DNA from: Sporomusaceae bacterium
GTDB lineage: Bacteria > Bacillota > Negativicutes > Sporomusales > UBA7701
Length of the DNA stretch: 64,000 nucleotides
Direction of reading: 5' to 3'
Assembly: GCA_031460455.1 (NCBI GenBank)
Contig: JAVKTQ010000009.1
Location: forward strand, 62,001 to 126,000
In this document: positions 1 through 7,635 of the stretch, piece by piece
Numbering within the stretch: position 1 is the first letter of the stretch
How the letters are laid out: each line of letters opens with the position of its first letter
Program-made: the position numbers and the translations under genes
Notes under the pieces: model-generated
The model's database searches: none
Seen by the model: only the letters and a program-made list of their open reading frames with translations
What the model was told of the DNA's origin: nothing

Positions 1-189
1 CACCGCCGAGACGCAGCCCACCGGCTCGCCGTCCAGGCTGCCCAGCAGAAACCCCTCCCGGTCGGCGGCATAAAAACACGCCGCGTCGTGCAGCCCCGGA
101 TTCCAGCCCTCGCGGGCCGCCCACTCCACTGCCAGGTCGATTTCGGCCCGCTCCATGGTCTTGATGACAAACCCCTTACCCTTCATCAT
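1..189 (-). CDS. GNAT family N-acetyltransferase, N-terminal part
   Basis: The gene runs off the left edge of the window, so only about the first 63 residues are visible. They read like the opening of a Gcn5-related acetyltransferase: a short basic start, then an AEIDLAVEWAAREGWNPGLHDA stretch interrupted here only for description, and a GFLLGSLDGEPVGCVSAV strand typical of the first half of the fold. The acetyl-CoA loop lies outside the window. Two consecutive ATG codons (187-189 and 184-186) follow an AGGAGG at 195-200, so the start is well placed. It sits 16 bp behind the dehydrogenase gene on the same strand and is probably co-transcribed. The substrate cannot be told. Confidence 0.75.
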   Translation of the reverse strand, partial: MMKGKGFVIKTMERAEIDLAVEWAAREGWNPGLHDAACFYAADREGFLLGSLDGEPVGCVSAV

Positions 190-205
190 CCGGCCCTCCT
201 TGATT

Positions 206-1294
206 CTACGGCTTTATTACCGCCTTCATCACCCGGCAATGCTCGACATCGTCGATCGCCTTATTCGCCTCGTCCAGACCGTAATGGCGGGAAACCATCT
301 TCTCCCAGGCGAACCGCCCGCGATATTTTCCCATCACTAGAATCGAGCGGTAAAAATGACTGAGGTCGATCCCCCAGATACCCTTCACCGTCAGATGCTT
401 CTTATTCAGCAGCCAGTGCGGATTCACCGTCACGTCGCCGTTGTCGGTGTACTGCCCGGCCACCACATACGTCCCCGCGTCGCGGGCCATCGCCATTCCC
501 TCGGCTACCGCCCCCGGCGCCCCCGTCGCCTCGATCACGACATCCGCGCCCCGGCCGCCGGTCATCTCCTTCACAGCCTTCACACGGTCCTCGGCCTTCG
601 TCGCCTCGATATTGATCACCGCGTCGACCCCGAACTCGCGCGCCAGCTCAAGCCGCAGCGCCGGGCCGCCCACCACGATAACCTTGATCGCTCCCACCAG
701 TTGGGCCAGAATCGCCGCGTTCAGCCCCACCGGGCCGCTGCCCTGGACAACCACCGTGTCGCCCAGCTTTATCCCCGCCTGTTCCACCGCGTGGAAAGCC
801 GTCGGCAGGCCGCAGCCGCCGCCGATGAACACCGCCGGATCGAGCCCGGCAGGCAACTTAACGATCTTGACCCCCGGCTTGAGGTAAATCTTATTGCTCC
901 AGCCGCCCAGAAAACCGTCGCCCAGGCCGTAAGTGATGCCGTAAACCTTACGCTGCGGGCAGCGCGTCGACGTCTTTGCCACCAGACAATACCAGCAATC
1001 GTGACACGTCTCGTGCACATCGAGGAATGTCACCACATCCCCTTCCCGCAGCACATTGCCGTCCACATCGCGGACCTCGCCGTTCATCGCGCCCATACGT
1101 CCCACATTGATATGACCGGGAATTATCGGATACGGCACCCCCGCCAGCCGTCCGTGATACAGATGGACGTCGGTACCGCATACCTCGCTGTAAATCGTCT
1201 CCAGCCACGCTGCCCCCCGCTCAAGCTCAGGCTCCGGAAACTCCCGGATCACCAGCGGGGAAAGCGGCTTCTCCAAAATCGCTGCGCGAATCAT
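206..1294 (-). CDS. Zinc-type medium-chain alcohol dehydrogenase
   Basis: A 362-residue protein of the medium-chain dehydrogenase/reductase family, expected to oxidise an alcohol or polyol with NAD(P). The catalytic domain has the CGTDVH zinc-ligand motif (Cys39) and His61. The structural zinc cysteines are at about 97, 100, 103 and 112, and a Rossmann GSGPVGLNAAILA loop lies near residue 180. The usual GHE motif is GHI here, so one customary position next to the catalytic zinc is changed. The ATG at 1294 is chosen because AAGGAG stands 9 bases before it; an in-frame upstream extension is Arg/Lys-rich and looks non-coding. The GNAT gene follows closely. The substrate is unknown. Confidence 0.85.
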   Translation of the reverse strand: MIRAAILEKPLSPLVIREFPEPELERGAAWLETIYSEVCGTDVHLYHGRLAGVPYPIIPGHINVGRMGAMNGEVRDVDGNVLREGDVVTFLDVHETCHDCWYCLVAKTSTRCPQRKVYGITYGLGDGFLGGWSNKIYLKPGVKIVKLPAGLDPAVFIGGGCGLPTAFHAVEQAGIKLGDTVVVQGSGPVGLNAAILAQLVGAIKVIVVGGPALRLELAREFGVDAVINIEATKAEDRVKAVKEMTGGRGADVVIEATGAPGAVAEGMAMARDAGTYVVAGQYTDNGDVTVNPHWLLNKKHLTVKGIWGIDLSHFYRSILVMGKYRGRFAWEKMVSRHYGLDEANKAIDDVEHCRVMKAVIKP

Positions 1295-1454
1295 CTTATA
1301 CCATCTCCTTGTCCGTGTTACTGTTTTCTTCGGCGCCTTCCGGCCCAAACCCTTTCTGCCCGCCACGCCATTTCGTCCCGCGGCCCGCCCGGCAATCCGC
1401 GCCTTTTTATTGCGTCCGTTGCAAATCATATATTATGGTCGCTATCAGCAATGC

Positions 1455-1460
1455 TATAAT
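1455..1460 (+). promoter_or_regulatory. Probable -10 box for asparaginase gene
   Basis: A perfect TATAAT lies 36 bp before the asparaginase start. No good -35 is found at the usual distance, so the promoter call rests on the -10 alone. Confidence 0.4.
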
Positions 1461-1495
1461 AATCATACCAACACTCCCCAACCGGAGGTGCCCGC

Positions 1496-2488
1496 GTGAA
1501 AAAGAACATCGTCATCCTCGCCACCGGCGGCACAATCGCCGGCAAAGCCGCCTCCAGCACCGAAACAGCCTGCTACACATCCGCCCTCCTCTCCATCGAC
1601 GCCCTCATCGCCGAAGTCCCCGCCCTCGCGGACATCGCCACCGTCAGCGGCGAACAGCTCGCCCAGATCGACAGCGCCGACATGACCCACGCCGTCTGGC
1701 TCGCCCTCGCCGGGCGCATAAACACCCTCCTCGCCTCGCCTGACGTCGACGGCATCGTCGTCACCCACGGCACCGACACCATGGAAGAAACCGCCTACTT
1801 CCTCAACCTCACCGTCAAAAGCGCCAAACCCGTCGTCATGGTCGGCGCTCTCCGGCCCGCCAACGTCATCAGCACCGACGGCCCCATGAACCTCTACGAC
1901 GCCGTCGCCCTCGCCGCCTGCGACGACGCCGCCGGCGCCGGCGTCCTCGTCGCCCTCAACGACACCATCAACTGCAGCCGCGACGTCACCAAAACAAACA
2001 CCGCCCTCCAGGACGCCTTCAAAGCCCCGGAGCTCGGCTACCTCGGCTATATCCAGGCCGGCAAACCCTACTTCTACCGCCGGCCGGCCCGCAAACACAC
2101 CTTCGCCGCCGAATTCGGCCTCGCCGGCCTCACCGCCCTGCCCAAAGTCGAAATCATCTACACCTATGTAGGCAACGACTGCTGCCTGGCCGACGCCGCG
2201 GTAGCCGCCGGCGCCAGAGGCATCGTCGTCGCCGGCGTAGGCAACGGCGGCATGTCCGCCGCCACCCGCCAAAACCTCATCGCCCTCGCCCGCCGCGGCA
2301 TCGTCATCGTCCGCAGCACCCGCGTCTCCAGCGGCATCGTCACCCGCAACAGCGCCGTCTGCGACGACGACTGCGGCTTCATCGCCGCCGACACCTTAAA
2401 CCCCCAAAAAGCGCGCGTCCTCCTCATGCTCGCGCTGACGAAGACGGACGATCCTCCCACAATCCAGCGCATGTTCTTCGAATATTAG
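1496..2488 (+). CDS. L-asparaginase (type II-like, cytoplasmic)
   Basis: A 330-residue asparaginase that hydrolyses L-asparagine to aspartate and ammonia. The N-terminus carries the ATGGTIAG motif with the first catalytic Thr. THGTDTMEET supplies the second Thr-Asp pair, and a lysine stands in the following DVTKTNT segment. The C-terminus IQRMFFEY is like that of type II enzymes, but there is no signal peptide, so it should act in the cytoplasm. Translation starts at GTG 1496, seven bases behind GGAGGTG. It is transcribed divergently from the dehydrogenase. The next terminator lies about 170 bp downstream, beyond a palindromic repeat element. Confidence 0.93.
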   Translation: MKKNIVILATGGTIAGKAASSTETACYTSALLSIDALIAEVPALADIATVSGEQLAQIDSADMTHAVWLALAGRINTLLASPDVDGIVVTHGTDTMEETAYFLNLTVKSAKPVVMVGALRPANVISTDGPMNLYDAVALAACDDAAGAGVLVALNDTINCSRDVTKTNTALQDAFKAPELGYLGYIQAGKPYFYRRPARKHTFAAEFGLAGLTALPKVEIIYTYVGNDCCLADAAVAAGARGIVVAGVGNGGMSAATRQNLIALARRGIVIVRSTRVSSGIVTRNSAVCDDDCGFIAADTLNPQKARVLLMLALTKTDDPPTIQRMFFEY

Positions 2489-2505
2489 TTTTGTGGCAAA
2501 AAACA

Positions 2506-2643
2506 ATGAGGCCGCCCATAAGCGCCCATCTGCTTCGTGCTCCTCGACTGCCATCCTCAGCGTACGTTCGTGTACGCTTCCGGTGTCAGCCTCCGGTGCG
2601 CCTAGCATCTGGGCACTTCTGAACGGCCGTGCGCATTCCATTT
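2506..2643. repeat. Palindromic intergenic element, copy 1
   Basis: The centre is AGCGTACGTTCGTGTACGCT, a hairpin with a TTCG loop. The inner arms carry CCATCTGC on the left and GCATCTGG on the right. The outer arms (near 2506-2528 and 2615-2643) pair with each other imperfectly through GGCCG...CGGCC and AAG/CTT segments, and differ from the outer arms of the other copies. It lies between asparaginase and its terminator, in the same orientation as copy 2. Confidence 0.75.
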
Positions 2644-2660
2644 AGGAACGCTCCAATACG

Positions 2661-2687
2661 AAAGCCGCCCTTGCGGGCGGCTTTTTG
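2661..2687 (+). terminator. Intrinsic terminator after asparaginase
   Basis: A GCCGCCC/GGGCGGC stem with a TTGC loop is followed by TTTTTG on the plus strand. On the other strand the stem also closes the flavin reductase gene, but the T-run there is weak. Confidence 0.85.
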
Positions 2688-2693
2688 TGTTCC

Positions 2694-3266
2694 CTATGCC
2701 TTCGGCTTATAATCCTTGCCCAGACTCCAGCCGTTGCCGAGCATTTGGCCGAGGCCCCAGTAGCGGTTGTCGAACATCGAGAACACCACCGGCTTCATCT
2801 TCGTCACGTCCGGCATCCCGTCGGTCAGAAACTCCTCCCCGGCGTGCGTCTCCACGATCTCGGCGACCACGATATAATCGTTGCCGCCCATGTCGAGCAC
2901 CTCCCGCACCTTGCACTCCATGCTCAGCGGGCACTCCTTTATCATCGGCGCCCCGGCGACCTCGCCGCGGAACACCTCGAACAGCCCGCTCTTATCCACC
3001 TTGCTCCCCGACACCATCCCCGCGTAATCGGTCGCCGCCAGCATCCCCTCGGACGGGATATTCACGCTGAAAGCCTTGTTGGCCAGCAAACCTTTTGTGC
3101 TGTGATGGCCCCGGCCGATGCCGATAGCCAGCATGCCGGGGTTCATGTTCACGATCCCGCAGAAAGCGATCGCCAGGAAATTCGCCTTACCTTCCACCTC
3201 CGTCCCCACCAGCACCACCGGATAAGGGTACAGAAACGGCCTGTTGCCAAGCTTCTTCTTTGCCAT
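2694..3266 (-). CDS. Flavin reductase family protein (flavoredoxin-like)
   Basis: A 190-residue FMN-binding split-barrel protein. The N-terminal PYPVVLVGTEVEGKANFLAI segment and the following strand with NMNPGMLAIGIG and HHSTKGL are typical of flavin reductase-like/flavoredoxin proteins. These bind FMN and pass electrons or reduce flavins in the cytoplasm of anaerobes. The length is normal for the family. An AGGAGG just before the ATG at 3266 supports the start. It is divergent from the secreted-protein gene, and one of two identical-type palindromes (3356-3369) lies about 90 bp upstream, suggesting repressor control. The electron partner is unknown. Confidence 0.85.
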   Translation of the reverse strand: MAKKKLGNRPFLYPYPVVLVGTEVEGKANFLAIAFCGIVNMNPGMLAIGIGRGHHSTKGLLANKAFSVNIPSEGMLAATDYAGMVSGSKVDKSGLFEVFRGEVAGAPMIKECPLSMECKVREVLDMGGNDYIVVAEIVETHAGEEFLTDGMPDVTKMKPVVFSMFDNRYWGLGQMLGNGWSLGKDYKPKA

Positions 3267-3355
3267 TTTCTTTTACCTCCTCGTTTTTTATTCCTCTCGC
3301 TCTTTTACACGTGTCCCATGCCCCCGCCTCCCTCACGCTCATTCTCCGCCAATGC

Positions 3356-3369
3356 TGACTAACCAGTCA
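3356..3369. promoter_or_regulatory. Palindromic operator TGACTAACCAGTCA (site 1)
   Basis: Arms TGACT and AGTCA flank a 4-bp centre. The same pattern recurs at 3451-3466. It sits on the flavin-reductase side of the divergent region. The length and symmetry are like those of TetR-type operators; the binding protein is not identified. Confidence 0.55.
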
Positions 3370-3450
3370 AATTTACCCTTTTTACCTGCCTTAGTCGCGC
3401 CTTTCGCCCGTATTCACCTCTGCTCCACGTTTTTCTCTGCCAACCAGAAA

Positions 3451-3479
3451 TTGACTAGCCAGTCAAGGAATGGTACGCT
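3451..3479 (+). promoter_or_regulatory. Operator site 2 overlapping a probable promoter
   Basis: TTGACTAGCCAGTCAA (3451-3466) is a palindrome matching site 1. Its left arm doubles as a -35 (TTGACT) with a 17-bp spacer to a weak -10 TACGCT at 3474-3479. A repressor bound here would block transcription of the secreted-protein gene. Confidence 0.5.
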
Positions 3480-3538
3480 AGTGTTAAGACAGGCACGGCT
3501 TAGGCCGGCCGCCACATTTTTGAAGAGAGGTGTTTCCC

Positions 3539-4078
3539 TTGCTGCGCCACCCAAAAATCCTCACCCTGTTCATCCTCTTCGCCTTCCTCACCTTTGTCGC
3601 TGGCGTCTCCGGAACCGCCGCTGTTGCTCAAGCCGCTGGCGTCGTCGTCGTCGAAAACTCGCCCGAAGCCTCCTTGGCCAACCTCATCTTCCGTATCCTC
3701 GACATCCCGGTTACAGTATACGAAATCAGCGAACTCAAAACAACCCGCAATATGGGCCACGGCGAAATCGCCCTCGCCTACAGCCTCGCTCACGCTTCCG
3801 GTTATCCGGTTAGCCACATTCTCCACCTTCGTTACGACCAAAAGATGGGCTGGGGGAAAATAGCTAAAACCCTCGGGGTCAAACTGCGCGGCGCCGCCGA
3901 CAAGTCAGACAGGCTCCTCCGCGACGGAAATTTCGATATTGACGCCGACCAACTCAAGATCAAGATCGGTATCGACATCGAAGAAGAAGACAAGCCCGGC
4001 AAAGCCAACAAGAACGACAACGACGACAAAGACAACAAACCCGGTAAACCTGGCAAAAGCAACGGCAAAAACAAATAA
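3539..4078 (+). CDS. Secreted protein with charged C-terminal tail, unknown function
   Basis: A protein of about 179 residues that I do not recognise. It begins with basic residues and a long hydrophobic stretch (about residues 8-33) ending in an Ala-rich cleavage-like site, so it is probably exported. The middle (about 65-115) has a MGHGEIALAYSLAHASG segment predicted helical. The last 40 residues are a low-complexity Lys/Asp/Gly/Asn tail (KPGK repeats). The TTG at 3539 is preferred over an in-frame GTG at 3530, because GAGAGGTG overlaps that GTG and stands at the right distance from the TTG. Control by the twin TGACT operators is likely. A terminator follows at 4091. Confidence 0.65.
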   Translation: MLRHPKILTLFILFAFLTFVAGVSGTAAVAQAAGVVVVENSPEASLANLIFRILDIPVTVYEISELKTTRNMGHGEIALAYSLAHASGYPVSHILHLRYDQKMGWGKIAKTLGVKLRGAADKSDRLLRDGNFDIDADQLKIKIGIDIEEEDKPGKANKNDNDDKDNKPGKPGKSNGKNK

Positions 4079-4090
4079 CCCCACCTCATA

Positions 4091-4123
4091 AAGGAACGAC
4101 GGCTGAGCAGCCGTCGTTCCTTT
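4091..4123 (+). terminator. Bidirectional-looking intrinsic terminator
   Basis: A 15-bp stem with a two-base loop, AAGGAACGACGGCTG pairing with its complement, followed by TTT. It closes the secreted-protein gene. Confidence 0.85.
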
Positions 4124-4242
4124 CCATCCTCCGCTCCGCCCAGAATTGCCAGCCGACAAAGCGCCTCACTTGTAAATACTTCCCATATATGTTATCGTAG
4201 ACATACGTACAATATAACATACGCCGTCCGGAGGAAAAACCA

Positions 4243-4836
4243 ATGGAAAACCTGTCTGCCGTCATCGGCGCCAACCTGGCCGAAATCCGTAAACAGCGCG
4301 GGCTCAGCCTCGACAAGGTCGCCGAGCTTTCCGGAGTCAGCAAGGCCATGGTCAGCCAGATCGAACGCGGCGAATCCAACCCCACCGTAGCCACACTGTG
4401 GAAAGTCGCCCTCGGCCTCCGCATCGCCTTCAGCGAACTGATCACCGAAAAGCGCAACCCCGTCGAAGTTGTCCGCTCCGCCGACATTCCGCCCGTCATC
4501 GACGACGCCGCCGGCCTTAAAATCTTCCCCCTCTTCCCTTTCGAGCAGGACCACCACTTCGAAATATGCCTTGTAACCCTCGACCCCAGCGCCTCCCACG
4601 CCTCCGACCCCCACGCCACCCACACCGAAGAATACATCTTCGTCATCGAAGGCGCGATCGAAATCACCATCGGCGGCGACGCCTACCGGCTCGAAACCGG
4701 CGACGCCATCCACACCCACGCCGACAAACCGCACTTCTACCGCAACCTCGCCGACAGGCCGGTGCGCTTTCTCAACATCATCTACTACGGCCAGAGCGGC
4801 GACACCCCGCCCGCCAAACTCATCCGCGCCCTTTGA
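4243..4836 (+). CDS. HTH-cupin transcriptional regulator
   Basis: A 197-residue regulator with an N-terminal Cro/CI-type helix-turn-helix (about residues 8-62; SLDKVAELSGVSKAMVSQIERG) and a C-terminal cupin domain (about 105-185; THTEEYIFVIEGAIEITIGG and HTHADKPHFYRN) that senses a small ligand. Regulators of this build often control amino-acid or small-molecule metabolism genes nearby. GGAGG stands before the ATG at 4243. It is flanked by terminators on both sides and is therefore a single transcription unit. The ligand and targets cannot be told from the sequence. Confidence 0.88.
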   Translation: MENLSAVIGANLAEIRKQRGLSLDKVAELSGVSKAMVSQIERGESNPTVATLWKVALGLRIAFSELITEKRNPVEVVRSADIPPVIDDAAGLKIFPLFPFEQDHHFEICLVTLDPSASHASDPHATHTEEYIFVIEGAIEITIGGDAYRLETGDAIHTHADKPHFYRNLADRPVRFLNIIYYGQSGDTPPAKLIRAL

Positions 4837-4852
4837 GCGCCGACCGCAAAAC

Positions 4853-4888
4853 AGGGACTGCAGCCCGCTGGCCGCAGTCCCTTTATAT
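4853..4888 (+). terminator. Intrinsic terminator after HTH-cupin gene
   Basis: AGGGACTGC pairs with GCAGTCCCT across a 12-base loop, followed by TTATATTT. It also faces the end of the Yip1-like gene. Confidence 0.75.
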
Positions 4889-4908
4889 TTGCCCGTATGC
4901 CCCCGGTA

Positions 4909-5562
4909 TTATTTCGCCAGCAGCCCGGCCACCCCTGGCAGCAGCAGGGACGCGATCCAAAATCCTGCCAGCCACAGCCCTGCCGACGCCATATACACCA
5001 CCAGCGCCCGCCAGGCGGGAATACCCGCCGCCGCGGCGATCGCGCCCAAAGTGATGTACGACGACCACACCAGGACGACATTATCCACCAGCGTGGTCAC
5101 CAGCCCCTTGCGGTCGAAGAAGATAAACACTCCCAACTGCACGAAACCCATGAACACGCCGGGAATCGCCGTCGTAAAAGCATTCACCACCCGCATCTCC
5201 CATACCTCGCACCGGCCGCCCATCAGCCTGCTCAGCGCACACAGCAGATAACTTTCCACAATATAGTAAACCCACGACAGCATGAAAATCAGCGGCGTAA
5301 AAATCACCAGCTGCATCTTCGTCACCGCACCGTCGCCATTCCCCGGCTTGAACATCACCGCCAGAAACAGCATCACGATAAACAGCGCCGTGAAAGAAAA
5401 CCACATCGTCTGCGCCGACTCAGCCGTCTCCTTTGTCAGCAGCCAGCGGGTCGTCGCCCGGGGCCGGAAAAAAATGTCCCGCCAGGGATTGATGTCCGGC
5501 AGCGTTTCCGGCTGCCTGCCCGTCCCAGGTTCTTTCCCGGCGCGGCGCTCCTCCTCGTCCAT
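4909..5562 (-). CDS. Yip1-family membrane protein
   Basis: A 217-residue integral membrane protein. The first 40 residues are polar and cytoplasmic, with an NPWRDIFFRPRATTRWLL segment typical of the entry to bacterial YIP1 domains. About five hydrophobic helices follow, between residues 52 and 215. Bacterial members have no settled function. The start at 5562 has GGGGAAGG in front. The adjacent EamA gene reads the same way, 53 bp upstream, so the two may share a transcript. Confidence 0.75.
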   Translation of the reverse strand: MDEEERRAGKEPGTGRQPETLPDINPWRDIFFRPRATTRWLLTKETAESAQTMWFSFTALFIVMLFLAVMFKPGNGDGAVTKMQLVIFTPLIFMLSWVYYIVESYLLCALSRLMGGRCEVWEMRVVNAFTTAIPGVFMGFVQLGVFIFFDRKGLVTTLVDNVVLVWSSYITLGAIAAAAGIPAWRALVVYMASAGLWLAGFWIASLLLPGVAGLLAK

Positions 5563-5615
5563 GTCCTTCCCCTTCCTGTCCGCCCCTGTCTTATCATCTC
5601 ATCGGCGGCCGGAGT

Positions 5616-6488
5616 TCATCCCGTCCGTTTCTGCACGCCCGCCACAGCCGCGACCACCAGCGCCATACCCGCCAGCTGCCAGCCTGTCAGCGTCTCGCCG
5701 AACACCGCCGCCCCCAGCGCCGCCGCGACCAGCGGCTCAAGCGTCGCTGTCACCGCCGCCCGCCCCGGCTCGATATACTTCAGACCAACAGTATACAACA
5801 GATAAGCCAGCACCGTCGAAAACAACCCCAGCCCGGCGCCGTACCCCCAGACCTGCCAGGCGTCAAACAGCGCCCGCTGCTCCCACAGCCCGCTGAACGG
5901 CAGAATAGCCGCCGCCGCAAAAACAAAAGTATACGTCGTTACCGTCAGCGCTCCGTACCTGCGCAGCGCCAGCTTGCCGAAAATACTGTACAAAGCGTAG
6001 CCCACCCCGGCCCCCAGACCGGCGAGCAGGCCCAGCGGCCGCACCGCGCCCGAAAGGCCGGGCAACAGCCCCACCACCAGCGCGCAGCCGACAAAAGTGA
6101 CCGCCACCGCCGCCGCCTTCCGTCCCGTAATCCGCTCCCCGAACACCGCCCGGGACAAAACGGCCACGAACGCCGGCGCCGTATAAAGAAGAACGGCCGC
6201 CACCCCGACCGAAGTCGTCTCGATGGCCGTAAAATAACACCAGTTGAAAAAAATAATACTAACAATACCAGTACCGACGAAATAGCCGCCGTCCGCCGGC
6301 CTGATCACCAGCGCCTTCCGGTCCATTACCGCCGCGTAAGCGACAAGTCCGGCGGCACTGACCGCCGCCCGCACGGCCACCACCTGGAGGGGCGAAAAAC
6401 CGTACGCAGTCAAGCCCTTGACGAACACCGCGATAATGCCCCACAGCACAGCCGCCGCAGCGATCAGCCAATAAGCCCACCGACCCAT
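5616..6488 (-). CDS. EamA/DMT-superfamily exporter
   Basis: A 290-residue protein with ten predicted transmembrane helices in two EamA repeats. The first begins at LIAAAAVLWGIIAVFVKGL and the second near residue 150, each about 130 residues long. Such proteins usually export amino acids or metabolites. A GGAGGAGG precedes the ATG at 6488. The promoter is at 6568-6595, and the leader between it and the gene contains a GC-rich hairpin (about 6529-6551). It is one of four EamA genes in the window; nothing shows its substrate. Confidence 0.85.
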   Translation of the reverse strand: MGRWAYWLIAAAAVLWGIIAVFVKGLTAYGFSPLQVVAVRAAVSAAGLVAYAAVMDRKALVIRPADGGYFVGTGIVSIIFFNWCYFTAIETTSVGVAAVLLYTAPAFVAVLSRAVFGERITGRKAAAVAVTFVGCALVVGLLPGLSGAVRPLGLLAGLGAGVGYALYSIFGKLALRRYGALTVTTYTFVFAAAAILPFSGLWEQRALFDAWQVWGYGAGLGLFSTVLAYLLYTVGLKYIEPGRAAVTATLEPLVAAALGAAVFGETLTGWQLAGMALVVAAVAGVQKRTG

Positions 6489-6567
6489 ACCTTCCTCCTC
6501 CGTCCGGCCTGCCGGCTATCAAGCAAGCGGCCCCTCACCGCTGGCGAGGGGCACGCCTTTAAATCAG

Positions 6568-6595
6568 TCTATAACCCGCCGGCGCTTTTTGTCAA
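6568..6595 (-). promoter_or_regulatory. Sigma-A-type promoter for EamA gene
   Basis: TTGACA (6590-6595), a 16-bp spacer and TATAGA (6568-6573). The leader carries the inverted repeat GCCCCTC/GAGGGGC with a 9-base loop. Confidence 0.7.
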
Positions 6596-6619
6596 GAGGC
6601 TGAAACGTCCGCTCACACC

Positions 6620-7012
6620 TCACAGCAGGATCGCCGCCAGCTTGTCGAGCGCACTGCGGCGGATGCCGAACAGGCGTGACCGCCGCACCCCCATATACAG
6701 GCTGACATGACGCCCGCCCCACCGTTCGAAATACATCAGCCGCACCAACTCCCGCTCCTGCTCCGACAACGCCTCACAGGCGATCTCGACCGCCTTTGCC
6801 CGCCGCGTATTCTGCGACCGTTCCTCCCTCCGCACCGCAAACGCCCCCGTGCCGTCCGGCGCCTCGCCGCCGCGGACCTTTCCATCGCACCCTGTCGTAC
6901 AGCTCGGGAAGAGATGTTTCAGCGCCTCGGCCTCGATCGCCGCCTGAGCCTTTATCACCGGGTAACTCTCCAGCAAATCCTCCAACGCGGCGTCGCTGTA
7001 CCAGTCGCCCAT
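6620..7012 (-). CDS. Phage-type sigma-70-like (ArpU/DUF1492-like) regulator
   Basis: A 130-residue protein. The C-terminal 60 residues (ALSEQERELVRLMYFERWGG, then RRSRLFGIRRSALDKLA) look like a sigma region 4 helix-turn-helix as in ArpU/DUF1492 late-gene regulators of Firmicute phages. The N-terminus is helical and begins WYSDAALEDLLESYPVIKAQ. It is last in a row of very small minus-strand genes, which is where such regulators sit in prophages. GGGGAGGGG precedes the ATG. The family assignment is by motif only. Confidence 0.7.
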   Translation of the reverse strand: MGDWYSDAALEDLLESYPVIKAQAAIEAEALKHLFPSCTTGCDGKVRGGEAPDGTGAFAVRREERSQNTRRAKAVEIACEALSEQERELVRLMYFERWGGRHVSLYMGVRRSRLFGIRRSALDKLAAILL

Positions 7013-7277
7013 CCTCGCCCCTCCCCGTCAGTTGGCAGCAGCTCTGGCAATACCTCCGGAACTGAACGATCGCCCCCACCATCGCCGCCAGATCCGTTGG
7101 CAAACCGCGCCGCCCCTCGTACCACCACAGCGCCGACCGCTCATCCTCAGTCGTCAGCGGCAGGCCGTACATCGCCACATGCTGTGCCAGGCAGCCGCGC
7201 CCGCAGGCCTTCCGCAGCAGCGTCACCCGCGCGAAAATCGTCTCCAGATCGTCCCGCGCCTGCTGGAAAAGCGCCAT
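6774..7277 (-). CDS. Small phage-type protein with frame running over next gene
   Basis: The convincing part is about residues 1-85, from MALFQQARDD through RRYCQSCCQL. After that the frame continues for some 75 low-quality Gly/Arg-rich residues and overlaps the sigma-like gene by 239 bp. A TGA at 7028-7030 in a neighbouring frame would end the protein just before the next ribosome-binding site, so either a base has been gained or lost near the GC-rich CAGAGCTGCTGCC stretch or the tail is a genuine overlap. The ATG at 7277 has GGAGG 8 bases upstream. Function is unknown. Confidence 0.45.
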   Translation of the reverse strand: MALFQQARDDLETIFARVTLLRKACGRGCLAQHVAMYGLPLTTEDERSALWWYEGRRGLPTDLAAMVGAIVQFRRYCQSCCQLTGRGEDGRLVQRRRVGGFAGELPGDKGSGGDRGRGAETSLPELYDRVRWKGPRRRGAGRHGGVCGAEGGTVAEYAAGKGGRDRL

Positions 7278-7299
7278 CAACAGCTCCTCCGCCCCGCCG

Positions 7300-7485
7300 T
7301 CAGCGATCACACTCCTCACCCCCGGCCTGTCCGTCAGATATTCGTCCGCTCCGGTACTCGCGAAGGAACATTCCCACCCGTAACCGCCCGCACCCGCGCC
7401 GCGCCGCCAGGCTGCGCAGGAACAAACTGGCAGCCTCCCAGCGACAGGGGGGCAGCGCCTCGCGAAAATGCCTCCCGCCGCTCAT
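7300..7485 (-). CDS. Small basic protein of phage-like cluster
   Basis: A 61-residue Arg-rich protein of unknown function. Its ATG overlaps the stop codon of the preceding zinc-ribbon gene as ATGA (7482-7485), which argues for translational coupling and fixes the start. Confidence 0.55.
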   Translation of the reverse strand: MSGGRHFREALPPCRWEAASLFLRSLAARRGCGRLRVGMFLREYRSGRISDGQAGGEECDR

Positions 7486-7613
7486 TCCCCGTCCTGCTCC
7501 CCGGCAGCCCGCTCCGTCTCCCGCAGCCGGCCGCCGCAGGCCTCGCAAGGCTCGTCCACCAGCGCCGCGCTGTACCACACCCGCTCGCAGCCGGAACATA
7601 CAAACCTCCGCAC
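7482..7613 (-). CDS. 43-residue zinc-ribbon protein
   Basis: Starting at GTG 7613 the frame reads RRFVCSGCERVWYS, then EPCEACGGRL, and ends DGE. The two CxxC knuckles 17 residues apart are those of a minimal zinc ribbon. AGGAGG lies 8 bases before the GTG. Proteins like this are common between regulatory genes of phages and integrative elements; the partner is unknown. Confidence 0.65.
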   Translation of the reverse strand: MRRFVCSGCERVWYSAALVDEPCEACGGRLRETERAAGEQDGE

Positions 7614-7635
7614 CCCATACCCCTCCTCTCGCCCC

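Noticed and set aside
356-1459. Long plus-strand frame of 367 codons opposite the dehydrogenase
   Set aside because: It is Arg/His/Pro-rich, lies antisense to a clear enzyme gene and has no ribosome-binding site; GC-rich shadow frame.
1463-2272. 269-codon minus-strand frame opposite asparaginase
   Set aside because: Gly/Val/Asp-only composition typical of the antisense of a GC-rich gene; no start signal.
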